Source of the DNA: Armatimonadota bacterium
GTDB taxonomy: Bacteria; Armatimonadota; UBA5829
Direction: 5' to 3'
NCBI GenBank assembly: GCA_039679645.1
Contig: JBDKUO010000058.1
Span: 1 to 37,704, forward strand
DNA: 37,704 nt
Shown here: in pieces, positions 7,853 through 15,752 of the stretch
Numbering within the stretch: position 1 is the first letter of the stretch
Layout of the letters: every line of letters starts with the position of its first letter
Made by a program: the position numbers and the translations under genes
Notes under the pieces: generated by a model
Database searches by the model: none
Seen by the model: the letters and a program-made list of their open reading frames with translations, nothing else
Told to the model about the DNA's origin: nothing

Positions 7853-7860
7853 AAACGTTT
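7853..7860. promoter_or_regulatory. AAACGTTT palindrome upstream of the oxidoreductase
   Basis: An 8-bp palindrome with a central CG lies about 32 bases upstream of the oxidoreductase start. It resembles the core of LacI/GalR-type operators. The site is short and no such regulator is in the window, so this is only a suggestion. Confidence 0.2.
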
Positions 7861-7922
7861 AGAAAACTGGTTAGCAGCTTCTATTTATTAGATCATATTT
7901 TCTTGCAACCACAAAGATATGT

Positions 7923-7977
7923 CAAGGGCCGTGAAGATTGTCTTCACGGCCCTTGATTAATCAGAATTATTCTGATT
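7923..7977. terminator. Tandem hairpins between oxidoreductase and ppiC genes
   Basis: A perfect 15-bp stem (7923-7937 with 7941-7955, loop TTG) is followed by a perfect 8-bp stem (7959-7966 with 7970-7977, loop TTA). The pair lies just 3' of the ppiC stop on the minus strand. It is read as the ppiC terminator region, although the U-tract is weak. The first hairpin could also stop plus-strand read-through. Confidence 0.7.
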
Positions 7978-7983
7978 TAGTTT

Positions 7984-9078
7984 TTATTTGCCGGCTGGCA
8001 CGGGCGGAGGCGGAGGAGTCTCGGGAGACTCTTCGCCGTTCGCGGCCGGAGCAGGCTGCGGCGCAGGTGCCGCCTTAGGAGCAACTGTCGGAGCAGCGCG
8101 CCTTGGCTGTGGTTTTGGAGCAACCTGAGGCTTGGGCTGCATACTTGCAGGAGGAGCAATCTTATTAACGATCTTAGCTGCCCCCAATGTCTTCTGATAC
8201 CAGACTCCCAGTTCCATCGGAGTCTTGGTCTCAACTATCATCTTCTTCAGATCCTGCTTTTCAGCCGGGGATGCATCTTTGCCAAGCTTGATAAGTTTGA
8301 TGATATGATAACCGTAGAATACTTTAACAGGTTCGCTGATCTCGCCCGGCTTCAATGCGAATGCTGCCTTCTCAAAATCAGGAACCATACGCCCATGCGT
8401 GAACCAGCCTACATCACCGCCCAGTTTCTTCCCATCCTTGACATTGCCCGGATCTTCTGAATACTCATCGGCAAGCTTTGCGAAGTCTTCGCCTGCCTTG
8501 GCTTTCGCATAGATCTCATCAGCTTTCGCCTTGGCTGTTTCCTCAGCCTTGGTCTTGTCCGTCTCGTCCTGTGAGAATCTGATCAAAATGTGCTGCGCTC
8601 TTGCATATTCAGCATACTCAGCATCGGTAACGTTTATTGTCTTGGCCACAATCTTTTCGGCTAGGAAAGAGAGTTTGCGCATGGCCATAAACTGCTCGCG
8701 GGTCTGGCCGGACTGAGCCAGTATAGCGTCCAGGCTAGGAGCGCCGCTCTTCTTGACCAGATCATCGATTTTTGCTTTCATCTCAGCAGATGTTATTGAC
8801 ACGCCTGCCTTCTTTGCAGCCTGGAACACCAGTTTCTGGTTCACAAGGAACTGTAGATGGTTCGGCGCGCTCCATGACCACAGCATCTTCATCAAGTCAC
8901 CCTTAGTGATCGACGCACCGTTTACTGTTGCCATAACTGTACTGCTGGGCATTGCCCAGTATTTTGCAAGCGCTGCGTCCATGTCGAATGGTTTTGTCCC
9001 ATCCGCTGCAAACGCCACGCTAGTGGCTGTCGCAAGAATAACCAGCGCCATAACCACCATAAGCATTCTATTACGCAT
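7984..9078 (-). CDS. Exported parvulin-type peptidyl-prolyl isomerase (PpiC/SurA-like)
   Basis: This 364-aa foldase has a signal peptide (residues 1-24, ending SVAFA). A SurA_N-like chaperone segment follows (about 45-150: VNGASITKGDLMKMLW, VLNQKLVFQAAKKAGV-like helices). A parvulin domain spans about 160-265, with AQHILIRF, DFAKLADEYSEDPG, GGDVGWF and FYGYHIIKL all matching the family. Residues 309-364 are an Ala/Pro-rich, low-complexity tail of unknown role. The absence of a lipobox argues for a periplasmic or secreted soluble protein rather than a PrsA lipoprotein. ATG with AGGAG nine bases upstream; its own promoter is visible. Confidence 0.92.
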   Translation of the reverse strand: MRNRMLMVVMALVILATATSVAFAADGTKPFDMDAALAKYWAMPSSTVMATVNGASITKGDLMKMLWSWSAPNHLQFLVNQKLVFQAAKKAGVSITSAEMKAKIDDLVKKSGAPSLDAILAQSGQTREQFMAMRKLSFLAEKIVAKTINVTDAEYAEYARAQHILIRFSQDETDKTKAEETAKAKADEIYAKAKAGEDFAKLADEYSEDPGNVKDGKKLGGDVGWFTHGRMVPDFEKAAFALKPGEISEPVKVFYGYHIIKLIKLGKDASPAEKQDLKKMIVETKTPMELGVWYQKTLGAAKIVNKIAPPASMQPKPQVAPKPQPRRAAPTVAPKAAPAPQPAPAANGEESPETPPPPPVPAGK

Positions 9079-9113
9079 TTATATAGCTCCTTTCAGTACT
9101 TTTGATTCAAATG

Positions 9114-9143
9114 ATAATACTACAAACCAGATCGGTCGGTCAA
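9114..9143 (-). promoter_or_regulatory. ppiC promoter
   Basis: On the minus strand TTGACC (complement of 9138-9143) and TATTAT (complement of 9114-9119) are 18 bases apart, about 35 bases upstream of the ppiC ATG. Confidence 0.65.
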
Positions 9144-9215
9144 CGACTTTATCACCCCCCCGTTGAATCCACCTATTCTATAACGAACGCGACGCACAGC
9201 CGGTTCCCCAAAAAG

Positions 9216-10196
9216 TTAATAGAGTAATCGCACGAGGATTATAGCAGCGCCGTTGTGCAGGCCGTGCGCTATCATAGACGGCATGAGCGAGCCTGTCCTT
9301 TCACGCACAAACGCAAAGGCAACCCCTAGAACAAATATCGGCAGAAAATACTCCGGAAGTGGATGGCCGAACGCAAAAATTGCCGCAGAAAATACAGCAG
9401 CGCCCCACACTCGCATCCTTCCCCTGAGCGCTCCATACAATACGCCGCGAAAGAATATTTCCTCAACCAGCGGAGCAATCAATGCGCCAAGTATAATTAC
9501 CACCACAAATGATGTGCCCTCGCCGCCCGTGAAATATGGCGTGAGCGGATGCTCGGGTGTCTTTATTCCACGGAAGATGGTCCTGTCCAACAACTGACTG
9601 ATATACGCCGCCGCACCGAAAAACGGCAGCGCCGCAAGATACGTTCCCAGTCCCCATTTGAGCGCATCAGCAAATGATAATGGCTTCAGACCAATCTCAA
9701 CGAATGCTTTATTGTCATATCCTGTCCTAAATGCCATTGCACCGAGGCCGATAGCAAGAGCAGTGAGAATCGCCAAAGCCTGTAAAACAAGAAAAACCAG
9801 ATTTCCAATCTCTCCGGCTGAGTCGAGACCGCTCATTGTCACACATGCTGAGGCAATACCCTCCAGAACAAAACTGCCGATCAGATATATCAAAAACACA
9901 CGTATCAATAATGACGAGGAAATATTATGCGGCAGGGCATCTTTCAAAGATCTGTAATTGTTGATGAAGAAGGATATAGCCAGCACAAGGCCGATCATCG
10001 CACAGGCGACAAACAGACCCGCCAGATACATAAGAATCTGCTGGGAATACGGCTTTAGCTGAGGCTGCGCGCCACCATGCGTCCCGACACTGATGTCGGC
10101 AATCTGAATACCAATCAGGCATGCTGCTACAATGACCAGCACAAAGACAATGCCCCAACGCGTGCCCAAACTAGCGCTTGGCCGGTCAAAGCTCAA
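9216..10196 (-). CDS. CPBP (Abi) family intramembrane metalloprotease
   Basis: This 326-aa polytopic membrane protein has hydrophobic segments near residues 14-33, 53-77, 96-117, 132-155, 182-200, 229-243, 264-277, 284-298 and 303-324. The CPBP catalytic motifs are intact: EEIFFR (Glu245, Glu246, Arg250), a histidine at 278 (FGHPL) and HGLHN at 311-315. Family members cleave membrane substrates or process peptides, and some confer immunity to bacteriocins; the substrate here is unknown. The TTG start directly follows the divIVA stop (TGATTG), so translation is coupled to divIVA. This makes a division- or envelope-linked role plausible (inference). No terminator is obvious after it. Confidence 0.9.
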   Translation of the reverse strand: MSFDRPSASLGTRWGIVFVLVIVAACLIGIQIADISVGTHGGAQPQLKPYSQQILMYLAGLFVACAMIGLVLAISFFINNYRSLKDALPHNISSSLLIRVFLIYLIGSFVLEGIASACVTMSGLDSAGEIGNLVFLVLQALAILTALAIGLGAMAFRTGYDNKAFVEIGLKPLSFADALKWGLGTYLAALPFFGAAAYISQLLDRTIFRGIKTPEHPLTPYFTGGEGTSFVVVIILGALIAPLVEEIFFRGVLYGALRGRMRVWGAAVFSAAIFAFGHPLPEYFLPIFVLGVAFAFVRERTGSLMPSMIAHGLHNGAAIILVRLLY

Positions 10197-10670
10197 TCAG
10201 GCGACCTCGCTCTTTGTTTCTTCGCTCGATTTACGCCTGTCGAGCCATTCGAGATATGACGTCAGCATCCCTCTAAACTCTGACTCGAACCTATCACGAG
10301 TAGCCTGGATCAGCTCGGCATCGGCTCTATGCTTCTCAGCCTCTTTCTGAGCTTCGACAGTCATCTGTACGCGGGACTGTTCGGCCTCTTTAAGAATCAG
10401 TTCAGCCTGCTTGTGAGCATTATTGCGAACCTCATCTGCGCTCTTTTGCGCTACAGTGAGGGCATCGGTCATGGCAGACTCGATCTTGCGTACGCGGTCC
10501 ACTTCTTCCTGAAGCGTTTCGAGTTTGCGTGCAAGCTCGCTCTTATCCTTAAGAGCCTCTTCAAGCGCCTGCCTTACCGAACCGATGAACTCATCCACCT
10601 GAGCCCTGTTATAGCCCTTGAATGCGGTCTTAAACTCTGTATGTAATATGTCCACGGGTGTGATTGACAT
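10197..10670 (-). CDS. divIVA: Cell division initiation protein DivIVA
   Basis: The 157-aa protein starts with the conserved DivIVA lipid-binding N-domain (SITPVDILHTEFKTAFKGYN, then RAQVDEFIGSV). A long coiled coil follows to about residue 140, rich in Glu, Lys and Ala heptads. Such proteins bind negatively curved membrane at poles and septa and recruit division or wall-growth partners. ATG with GAGG seven bases upstream. It lies 20 bases after proC and just before the CPBP gene, in one operon. Its position downstream of sepF-proC matches the ylm-divIVA cluster of Gram-positives. Confidence 0.95.
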   Translation of the reverse strand: MSITPVDILHTEFKTAFKGYNRAQVDEFIGSVRQALEEALKDKSELARKLETLQEEVDRVRKIESAMTDALTVAQKSADEVRNNAHKQAELILKEAEQSRVQMTVEAQKEAEKHRADAELIQATRDRFESEFRGMLTSYLEWLDRRKSSEETKSEVA

Positions 10671-10690
10671 TGTCTACCTCTCTCTCCAAC

Positions 10691-11530
10691 CTACGCAAGC
10701 TCTTCCGAACGCTTTGTCGCGGCCTTCACAGCCTCCATGAGCGCTGTTCTGAAGCCATTCTTGTCGAGAGCATCGATCCCGGCGATTGTTGTTCCGCCGG
10801 GGCTGGTCACCTGGTCCTTCAGTTTCATCGGGTGCTCGTCAGATTCCAGCACCATCTTTGCCGAGCCAAAAACAGTCTGTGCAGCCAGCGGCAGCGCAAT
10901 GTTTCTCGGCAGCCCTACTCTCACCCCGGCATCAGCCAGAGCCTCAATCATCACATAAACATACGCCGGACCGCTTCCGCTTAGACCAGTGACTGCATCC
11001 AGCATCTTTTCCGGCACTTCAAATGCAATTCCGACAGCATCAAATAACCGCTTCGCAAGAGCTACCTGCTCATCACCGGCAGCGCGCCCTCTTGCAAAGC
11101 CTATAGCGCCCGCGCCGATCAGACATGGCGTGTTGGGCATAGTCCGCACTATGGCAGTGCCCCTGGGCATTTCAGACTCGATCGACTCTAGTCTGACACC
11201 GGCAGCTATAGAGATAATCAGTTGACCGTCTTTGACGAATTTTGCAAGCTCAGGAAGTGTCTCCAAAAGCACACCGGGTTTGAGCGCAAACAATACAATG
11301 TCGGCAACCGCCATGGCGAAGGATGGATCGGTTGTGGTATTGACACCCCACTCACCTGAAACATAATCCAGGCGGGCTTGGCTGATATCAGTCATTGTCA
11401 CATCACTCGGCGAAAACAACCCTGCCGATATGACTCCCTTAGCAAATGCGCTGCCCATAGCGCCCGCGCCGATTATTGCGAGTTTCCCGATCTTTTCCGA
11501 TGCCATTTCTTTCTCCATTATGATGCGCAT
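10691..11530 (-). CDS. proC: Pyrroline-5-carboxylate reductase
   Basis: ProC reduces pyrroline-5-carboxylate to L-proline with NAD(P)H, the last step of proline synthesis. The 279-aa protein has the Rossmann motif IGAGAMGSAFAKGV at the start and the family signatures LSGSGPAYVYVMIEALADAG and VTSPGGTTIAGIDAL near the C-terminus. The start at 11530 follows GGAGG by five bases. An in-frame ATG eight codons later (11506) has its own GGAG and is an alternative. Its Shine-Dalgarno is inside a perfect hairpin (11534-11560), so translation may be structurally controlled. It heads the proC-divIVA-CPBP transcript downstream of the sepF terminator. Confidence 0.95.
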   Translation of the reverse strand: MRIIMEKEMASEKIGKLAIIGAGAMGSAFAKGVISAGLFSPSDVTMTDISQARLDYVSGEWGVNTTTDPSFAMAVADIVLFALKPGVLLETLPELAKFVKDGQLIISIAAGVRLESIESEMPRGTAIVRTMPNTPCLIGAGAIGFARGRAAGDEQVALAKRLFDAVGIAFEVPEKMLDAVTGLSGSGPAYVYVMIEALADAGVRVGLPRNIALPLAAQTVFGSAKMVLESDEHPMKLKDQVTSPGGTTIAGIDALDKNGFRTALMEAVKAATKRSEELA

Positions 11531-11533
11531 TGC

Positions 11534-11560
11534 TACCTCCAGGTAAGATACCTGGAGGTA
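11534..11560 (-). promoter_or_regulatory. Perfect hairpin sequestering the proC ribosome-binding site
   Basis: TACCTCCAGGTA (11534-11545) and TACCTGGAGGTA (11549-11560) form a perfect 12-bp stem with a 3-nt loop. In the minus-strand mRNA the GGAGG that serves proC is in the 3' arm, five bases before the ATG. Each arm is itself nearly palindromic (TACCT..AGGTA), so protein binding to DNA is the alternative. Confidence 0.6.
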
Positions 11561-11577
11561 TAAAAGTGAGATACCTG

Positions 11578-11606
11578 ATGCTTCGCGGACGTATGTCCCG
11601 AAGCAT
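11578..11606. other. Stem-loop in the sepF-proC intergenic region
   Basis: ATGCTTCGCGGAC (11578-11590) pairs with GTCCCGAAGCAT (11595-11606) around GTAT, with one bulged base. It lies between the sepF terminator and the proC RBS hairpin. It could belong to a proC leader; no clear -35/-10 pair was found in the gap. Confidence 0.5.
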
Positions 11607-11643
11607 GGCTCGCAGCCGTATACTGCCTGCTTTCCACCGACTC

Positions 11644-11678
11644 AATAAAAACAGGGACCCGGTGATTTCCCGGATCCC
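11644..11678 (-). terminator. Rho-independent terminator after sepF
   Basis: On the minus strand GGGATCCGG pairs with CCGGGTCCC (complement of 11670-11678 and 11654-11662, 7-nt loop), followed by TGTTTTTATT. It begins seven bases after the sepF stop. Confidence 0.8.
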
Positions 11679-11685
11679 CATGCTT

Positions 11686-12135
11686 TTAGTTCTCGTTGAA
11701 AGGACTCTGGACCTTCTTGCTGGGTCCGCCGTTCTCTACCTCTATTACGTAGTTGCTGGGTGTAAACAGATAAACTTTCTCCCCAACTCTTTCGATATAG
11801 CCGTCCAGAGCGTAGATAACTCCGCTCAGGAAATCGATCACTCTCGCGCAGACCTCCGGCGAAGCCTTTTCCATATTGACTATCTGCTGGTGGCCCTCTT
11901 TAAGGCCGTCAGCCGCCTGCTGCGCATTTTCAAACGACTGCACAGACAACCAGACCGAAACCCGGTTTATCCGTGACGAGTGAACTCGGACCATAGTAGG
12001 CTTGCGCCTTCCGTCCGGCTCGTCTACATACTCCAGTTCTTCCTCGTCGAAATCACCCCAACCGATCTTGTCCTTAAGTCGACCCCACAGTCCTCTCGGC
12101 TGCTCATCATAATCTTCTTGCGGAGTTGCTCTCAC
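11686..12135 (-). CDS. sepF: Cell division protein SepF
   Basis: SepF is a membrane-associated FtsZ-binding protein that aligns Z-ring filaments. The C-terminal DUF552 core is clear: VQSFENAQQAADGLKEGHQQIVN, then ARVIDFLSGVIYALDGYIERVGEKVYLFTPSN. The acidic linker DFDEEELEYVDEPDG precedes it. The GTG at 12133-12135 is preferred because GGGAGGG (12144-12150) lies eight bases upstream, giving 149 aa. A longer frame from GTG at 12192 has no properly spaced site and adds 19 residues. From the preferred start the amphipathic membrane-binding helix would be in the GLWGRLKDKIGW segment. The gene lies in the pgeF-yggS-sepF order typical of Gram-positives and Terrabacteria. Confidence 0.93.
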   Translation of the reverse strand: MRATPQEDYDEQPRGLWGRLKDKIGWGDFDEEELEYVDEPDGRRKPTMVRVHSSRINRVSVWLSVQSFENAQQAADGLKEGHQQIVNMEKASPEVCARVIDFLSGVIYALDGYIERVGEKVYLFTPSNYVIEVENGGPSKKVQSPFNEN

Positions 12136-12241
12136 AACAGTAACCCTCCCATTCTGGTTTTTATACCAGCCAGGTTGGGTGCTGGGCGTCACTCCTATCC
12201 GTGACTGAATTCAATTGTATATTACTTCTTTTTGGACCGCT

Positions 12242-12916
12242 CTACGCTCTCGGACCGAATATGGCGGTGCCGATACGCACCACATTCGAGCCTTCTTCGA
12301 CCGCAATCTCAAAGTCATGCGTCATTCCCATCGAGAGGTAGAGCCGCTGCTCATCCGGCAGCTTATCCCAAATCCGTTTCAGTTTTCTAAAATACGGCCG
12401 CGTGCTTTCCGGGTCAGGTAATAAAGGCGCCATCCCCATCAGACCGCAAAGCCTTATTCCGGGTATTCCTGTAATGCTTTCTGCCAGCTTCAGCGCATCG
12501 TCCGGGCCAACCCCAAATTTGGACTCCTCGCCGGATATATTGACCTCGATCAACACATCCACTCTCCGCCCAATCGCTTCAGCTCTTCGACCAATCTCTT
12601 TTGCAAGCGCCTCATTATCGACGCTGTGGATCAGGTCTGCATACTCGACTACATGGCGGGCCTTGTTCTTTTGCAGGTGGCCTATCATATGCCACCTCGC
12701 CGCCTTGCCAAGTATGCTAAACTTTTCCTCGGCTTCTTGAACATAGTTTTCACCTATGTCCGCCGCGCCGCACTCAATAGCCTGCCTGATCTCATCAATA
12801 CTCCGGGTCTTGGTCACGACCACCAGAGTAACATCACTTCCGCTTCGACCTGCTCTTGCCGCCGCTTTTTCTATGCGGTCCATTACCTGCCGAAGATTGT
12901 TTTCTATTATAGACAT
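12242..12916 (-). CDS. yggS: YggS/PLPBP family pyridoxal-phosphate homeostasis protein
   Basis: This 224-aa cytosolic protein binds PLP and is involved in vitamin B6 and amino-acid homeostasis without a known catalytic reaction. The PLP lysine is at residue 36 in VVVTKTRS, the same position as in E. coli YggS. The other signatures are GENYVQEAEEK, WHMIGHLQKNKAR, and SMGMTHDFEIAVEEGSNVVRIGTAIFG, which binds the phosphate. The ATG at 12914-12916 is chosen because homologues begin there; a 41-residue upstream in-frame extension has no family similarity. The ribosome site is weak. It is followed by sepF as in the ylmE-ylmF arrangement. Confidence 0.95.
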   Translation of the reverse strand: MSIIENNLRQVMDRIEKAAARAGRSGSDVTLVVVTKTRSIDEIRQAIECGAADIGENYVQEAEEKFSILGKAARWHMIGHLQKNKARHVVEYADLIHSVDNEALAKEIGRRAEAIGRRVDVLIEVNISGEESKFGVGPDDALKLAESITGIPGIRLCGLMGMAPLLPDPESTRPYFRKLKRIWDKLPDEQRLYLSMGMTHDFEIAVEEGSNVVRIGTAIFGPRA

Positions 12917-13055
12917 AACGCTTACTTGTTGAATAGTATTACATTTATTTCCTGCCATGTCAAGTAAAAAAGTGTATAAAATTCGCGTGCCATCTTTTAC
13001 CATCCATGCAGGTCGTATGCTTATCATTGATCGATCCACAATACACGATCAGCGA

Positions 13056-13883
13056 TCATACGTCTCTCAGGCTCATCCAGCCGCCCATGCGGCCTGTTTT
13101 GCCGTCTCTGCGATAACTGAAGAAATCTTCCGGGTTGCAAGACGTACACTCCTGGCTGATGGCTATGTTCGCACCCGGTACACCAGCCCGCCTCAGAAGT
13201 ATATAATTGGCGTTCTTGAGGTCGGCAAACCACTTGTCTGTGGCGGACTGAGAGAGAATGCGGCTGTCGTGCGGAAACGCCTTGAAAATCTCCTCAGCCG
13301 CATCTTTGCCTACGACAAAGCAGTTTCTGCAGATCGATGGAGAAATAGCTGCCTGGATATCGCCGGGTCCAGTGCCATACTCGTGATTCATAGCTTCAAC
13401 TGCAGCGGTTACAATCTTTGCGACAGTCCCTCTCCAACCGGCATGAACGACCCCTATCGCTCGATTTACTGGGTCGAGCAGATATATGCACACGCAGTCC
13501 GCAAAGTGCAGCGCGAGAGGCAGATTGGGCACATTAGTGACAAGAGCATCCGCATCCACAATCGCTGTCGCGTGATCCAGAGCGCCCGCGCCTGCATCGG
13601 CTTCGGTCACAACCTTTACAATATTCGAGTGAACTTGTCGCGGAACTACAATGCGCTCAGGGTCGATATCTAGCGCGCCTGCAAATGCGCGTCTATTGGC
13701 CAGCACCGTCTCAGGATCGTCATCTACAGCCAGACCCAGATTAAGAGTATTATATGGCTCTCTGCTGACACCTCCGATGCGCGTGCTGAAGCCATGCGAG
13801 ACCATTCTCGATGTGTGCAGGTTCCATGCGCGGTAATATCGCACGCCGTTTTCTTCTACTCTATACCAGTTGGGAAGCCGCAT
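13056..13883 (-). CDS. pgeF: Purine nucleoside phosphorylase/laccase-domain protein PgeF (YfiH/YlmD)
   Basis: The 275-aa protein belongs to the multicopper-laccase-like DUF152 family, reported to act as a purine nucleoside phosphorylase or to edit peptidoglycan precursors containing serine. The zinc/copper ligands are visible: RQVHS, HFADCVCIYLLD and VVHAGWRGTVAKIV. The family C-terminal ISQECTSCNPEDFFSYRRDGKTGR is also present. The ATG at 13881-13883 is taken since an upstream in-frame extension of 39 residues crosses a repeat hairpin (13949-13968) and is unlike the family. It precedes yggS and sepF, with a 139-base gap. Confidence 0.92.
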   Translation of the reverse strand: MRLPNWYRVEENGVRYYRAWNLHTSRMVSHGFSTRIGGVSREPYNTLNLGLAVDDDPETVLANRRAFAGALDIDPERIVVPRQVHSNIVKVVTEADAGAGALDHATAIVDADALVTNVPNLPLALHFADCVCIYLLDPVNRAIGVVHAGWRGTVAKIVTAAVEAMNHEYGTGPGDIQAAISPSICRNCFVVGKDAAEEIFKAFPHDSRILSQSATDKWFADLKNANYILLRRAGVPGANIAISQECTSCNPEDFFSYRRDGKTGRMGGWMSLRDV

Positions 13884-13906
13884 TGACTTATAACCTTTAC
13901 TACAAC

Positions 13907-14032
13907 AATCAATATAAAATACTAAATCAGATAGCGCCCTCACCCCAACCCTCTCCCCCAGGAGAGGGAGCAGGCCAGTGTACCTATACACAAAAAACAA
14001 TAATCAATACAATATACTAATTACTAAATCAG
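13907..14032 (+). repeat. CCCTCACCCC-type hairpin repeat flanked by AT-rich direct repeats
   Basis: A GC-rich element with stem CCCTCTCC (13949-13956) and GGAGAGGG (13961-13968), preceded by CCCTCACCCCAAC, resembles intergenic repeats seen widely in bacteria. It is flanked by two similar AT-rich stretches at 13907-13930 and 14001-14032, each containing AATCAATA and ending ACTAAATCAG. The second reaches into the stop of the radical SAM gene. An insertion with flanking duplication is one reading. The gap has no gene. Confidence 0.6.
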
Positions 14033-15651
14033 GTGCATGCGCCGCACATCTTGCATACACCGACATTACATTGGGCAGTTGTATCTTCGCTCAGAGCCTT
14101 CTGGTATTCATTCCACAGATAATCCCTGCTCAGGCGGTTATCTATGTTGTTCTCCCAGGGCAGTTTCTCGTCAAAATCGCGAGTCCTGTAGATATACTCT
14201 GCTATGTCGATACCGGTATCGCGGAGAGCGGCGGAGTAGTCGCCGTCACTTTCAAGAGCGGCTTCAAGCACAGCGCTCATACGCCTGTCTCCGCGCGCAA
14301 GGTATCCCTGAATTGTCGCAAGCCTCGGGCTCTCCCCACTGAAGTTAGCGCCCTTGATCGACGATATCCCTGCCCTGAGCATTGCATATCTCTTTTTGAG
14401 AATATTCTCGCGCTCCATGGCATGCCACTGAAACGGAGTCCATGGTTTAGGCACAAAACTGCTCGCCGAGACTTGAAAATTGATAGTCGCAAACTCACCT
14501 GCGAGTCGACTTACCAGGTCTATGATCGAGATGATGTCTTCATTAGTCTCAGTAGGCAGCCCAATCATGAAGTATAGCTTCACTCGATTGATGCCCGCGT
14601 TATAAGCTGACGAGACAGCGGAAAATATCTGCTCATCAGTCGCATCTTTGTTTATCACATGGCGCAATCGGCTGCTTCCGGCCTCAGGAGCGATTGTAAG
14701 TGTCCTCTGACCAGATTGAGTCATCAGGGATACAAGTTCGCTTGTTACAGTCTCAAGCCTGATTGAGGACGTACTGAACTGCCCACCTGACTCCACAATC
14801 GACTCACAGATGCCCTTTGCATCCGGGTGATCGAAGACAGCCGCACCCACCAGCCCGACTTTGGAACCATTACATTCATGCGAGATATCACGCGGACGCT
14901 GCGGGCGATTGATATGACCCGCCACACAAAACCGGCACTTCCTGCCGCAGCCCCTGGCGATCTCGACAAGTTCTGTATCGCCGAACTCAGCCTCATCAGT
15001 CCGGATAACTGCCGAAGCAGGGTGTGCATTCAAATCCATTGCAATCCGGCGCACGGCCTTGTTCCCCAGAGCGGGCACATACACTCCCTCAACAGACGCC
15101 AGGCCGTTAAGAGTATCAGCGCGAGGCTTGTCTCGTCCGGCTTCCAACACATCGACCATAGCGGGCAGGACATCTTCCGCATCACCTATCACAAACGCAT
15201 CGATAAAATCAGCAAGAGGCTCGGGGTTAAACGTAGCGCATGGTCCACCGGCAATGACTATAGGATCATAATCATCACGGTCGGCGCACTTTATGGGCAG
15301 ATTTGAGAGCTTGAGGACTCTCAGGACATTGAGATAGTCCATCTCAAATGAGATCGAAAACCCTAACACATCGAACTCTGATAGAGGCGAAAGGCTCTCA
15401 ATTGTAAACAGCTCGGTCCTGGTCCTAATATACTCTTTGAGGTCGGCAGGCTCAGGCAAAAACACACGTTCGCAAGAGGCATTCGGCAGGTCGTTTATCA
15501 TCCGATAAACGAGCTGATAGCCCAGCGAAGCCATAGCCACGCGATACTCATTCGGGAAAGCTAGCGCAAACCTGACGGCTGCGGCTCTGTCGATGGTCAC
15601 CCCACCCTTTTCGCGTGCGAGCCTGGCCTTTGTCATTTCATACAAATCCAT
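14029..15651 (-). CDS. B12-binding-domain radical SAM protein (TIGR03960-like)
   Basis: This 540-aa protein has an N-terminal cobalamin-binding-like region (about 25-165, including GFSISFEMDYLNVLRVLK and IVIAGGPCATFNPEP) and a radical SAM core. The CxxxCxxC cluster motif is at Cys235, Cys239 and Cys242 (ARGCGRKCRFCVAG), and TIAPEAGSSRLR and KLYFMIGLPTETNEDI follow as in the core barrel. The last residues contain a separate cluster, Cys528-Cys533-Cys536-Cys539, that could bind a second Fe-S centre. Homologues are often joined to a DUF2344 partner; that domain is not seen here. The ATG at 15649-15651 lacks a clear Shine-Dalgarno. It lies upstream of the pgeF-yggS-sepF set. The reaction is unknown; a methyl or tRNA/protein modification role is only a guess. 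Confidence 0.9.
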   Translation of the reverse strand: MDLYEMTKARLAREKGGVTIDRAAAVRFALAFPNEYRVAMASLGYQLVYRMINDLPNASCERVFLPEPADLKEYIRTRTELFTIESLSPLSEFDVLGFSISFEMDYLNVLRVLKLSNLPIKCADRDDYDPIVIAGGPCATFNPEPLADFIDAFVIGDAEDVLPAMVDVLEAGRDKPRADTLNGLASVEGVYVPALGNKAVRRIAMDLNAHPASAVIRTDEAEFGDTELVEIARGCGRKCRFCVAGHINRPQRPRDISHECNGSKVGLVGAAVFDHPDAKGICESIVESGGQFSTSSIRLETVTSELVSLMTQSGQRTLTIAPEAGSSRLRHVINKDATDEQIFSAVSSAYNAGINRVKLYFMIGLPTETNEDIISIIDLVSRLAGEFATINFQVSASSFVPKPWTPFQWHAMERENILKKRYAMLRAGISSIKGANFSGESPRLATIQGYLARGDRRMSAVLEAALESDGDYSAALRDTGIDIAEYIYRTRDFDEKLPWENNIDNRLSRDYLWNEYQKALSEDTTAQCNVGVCKMCGACT

Positions 15652-15752
15652 ATATACATGCTAAGCCAACGCGCCTGCATATGCAAGTGAAACAGACACA
15701 TTATGAGATTAAGGTAAAGCTGTTCTATAATTTCTCTGCCAATAGACATTTC

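Noticed and set aside
12957-13673. 238-codon plus-strand ORF opposite pgeF
   Set aside because: Antisense to a clearly conserved gene.
13978-14577. 199-codon plus-strand ORF opposite the radical SAM gene
   Set aside because: Antisense to a conserved Cys-rich region and without ribosome site.
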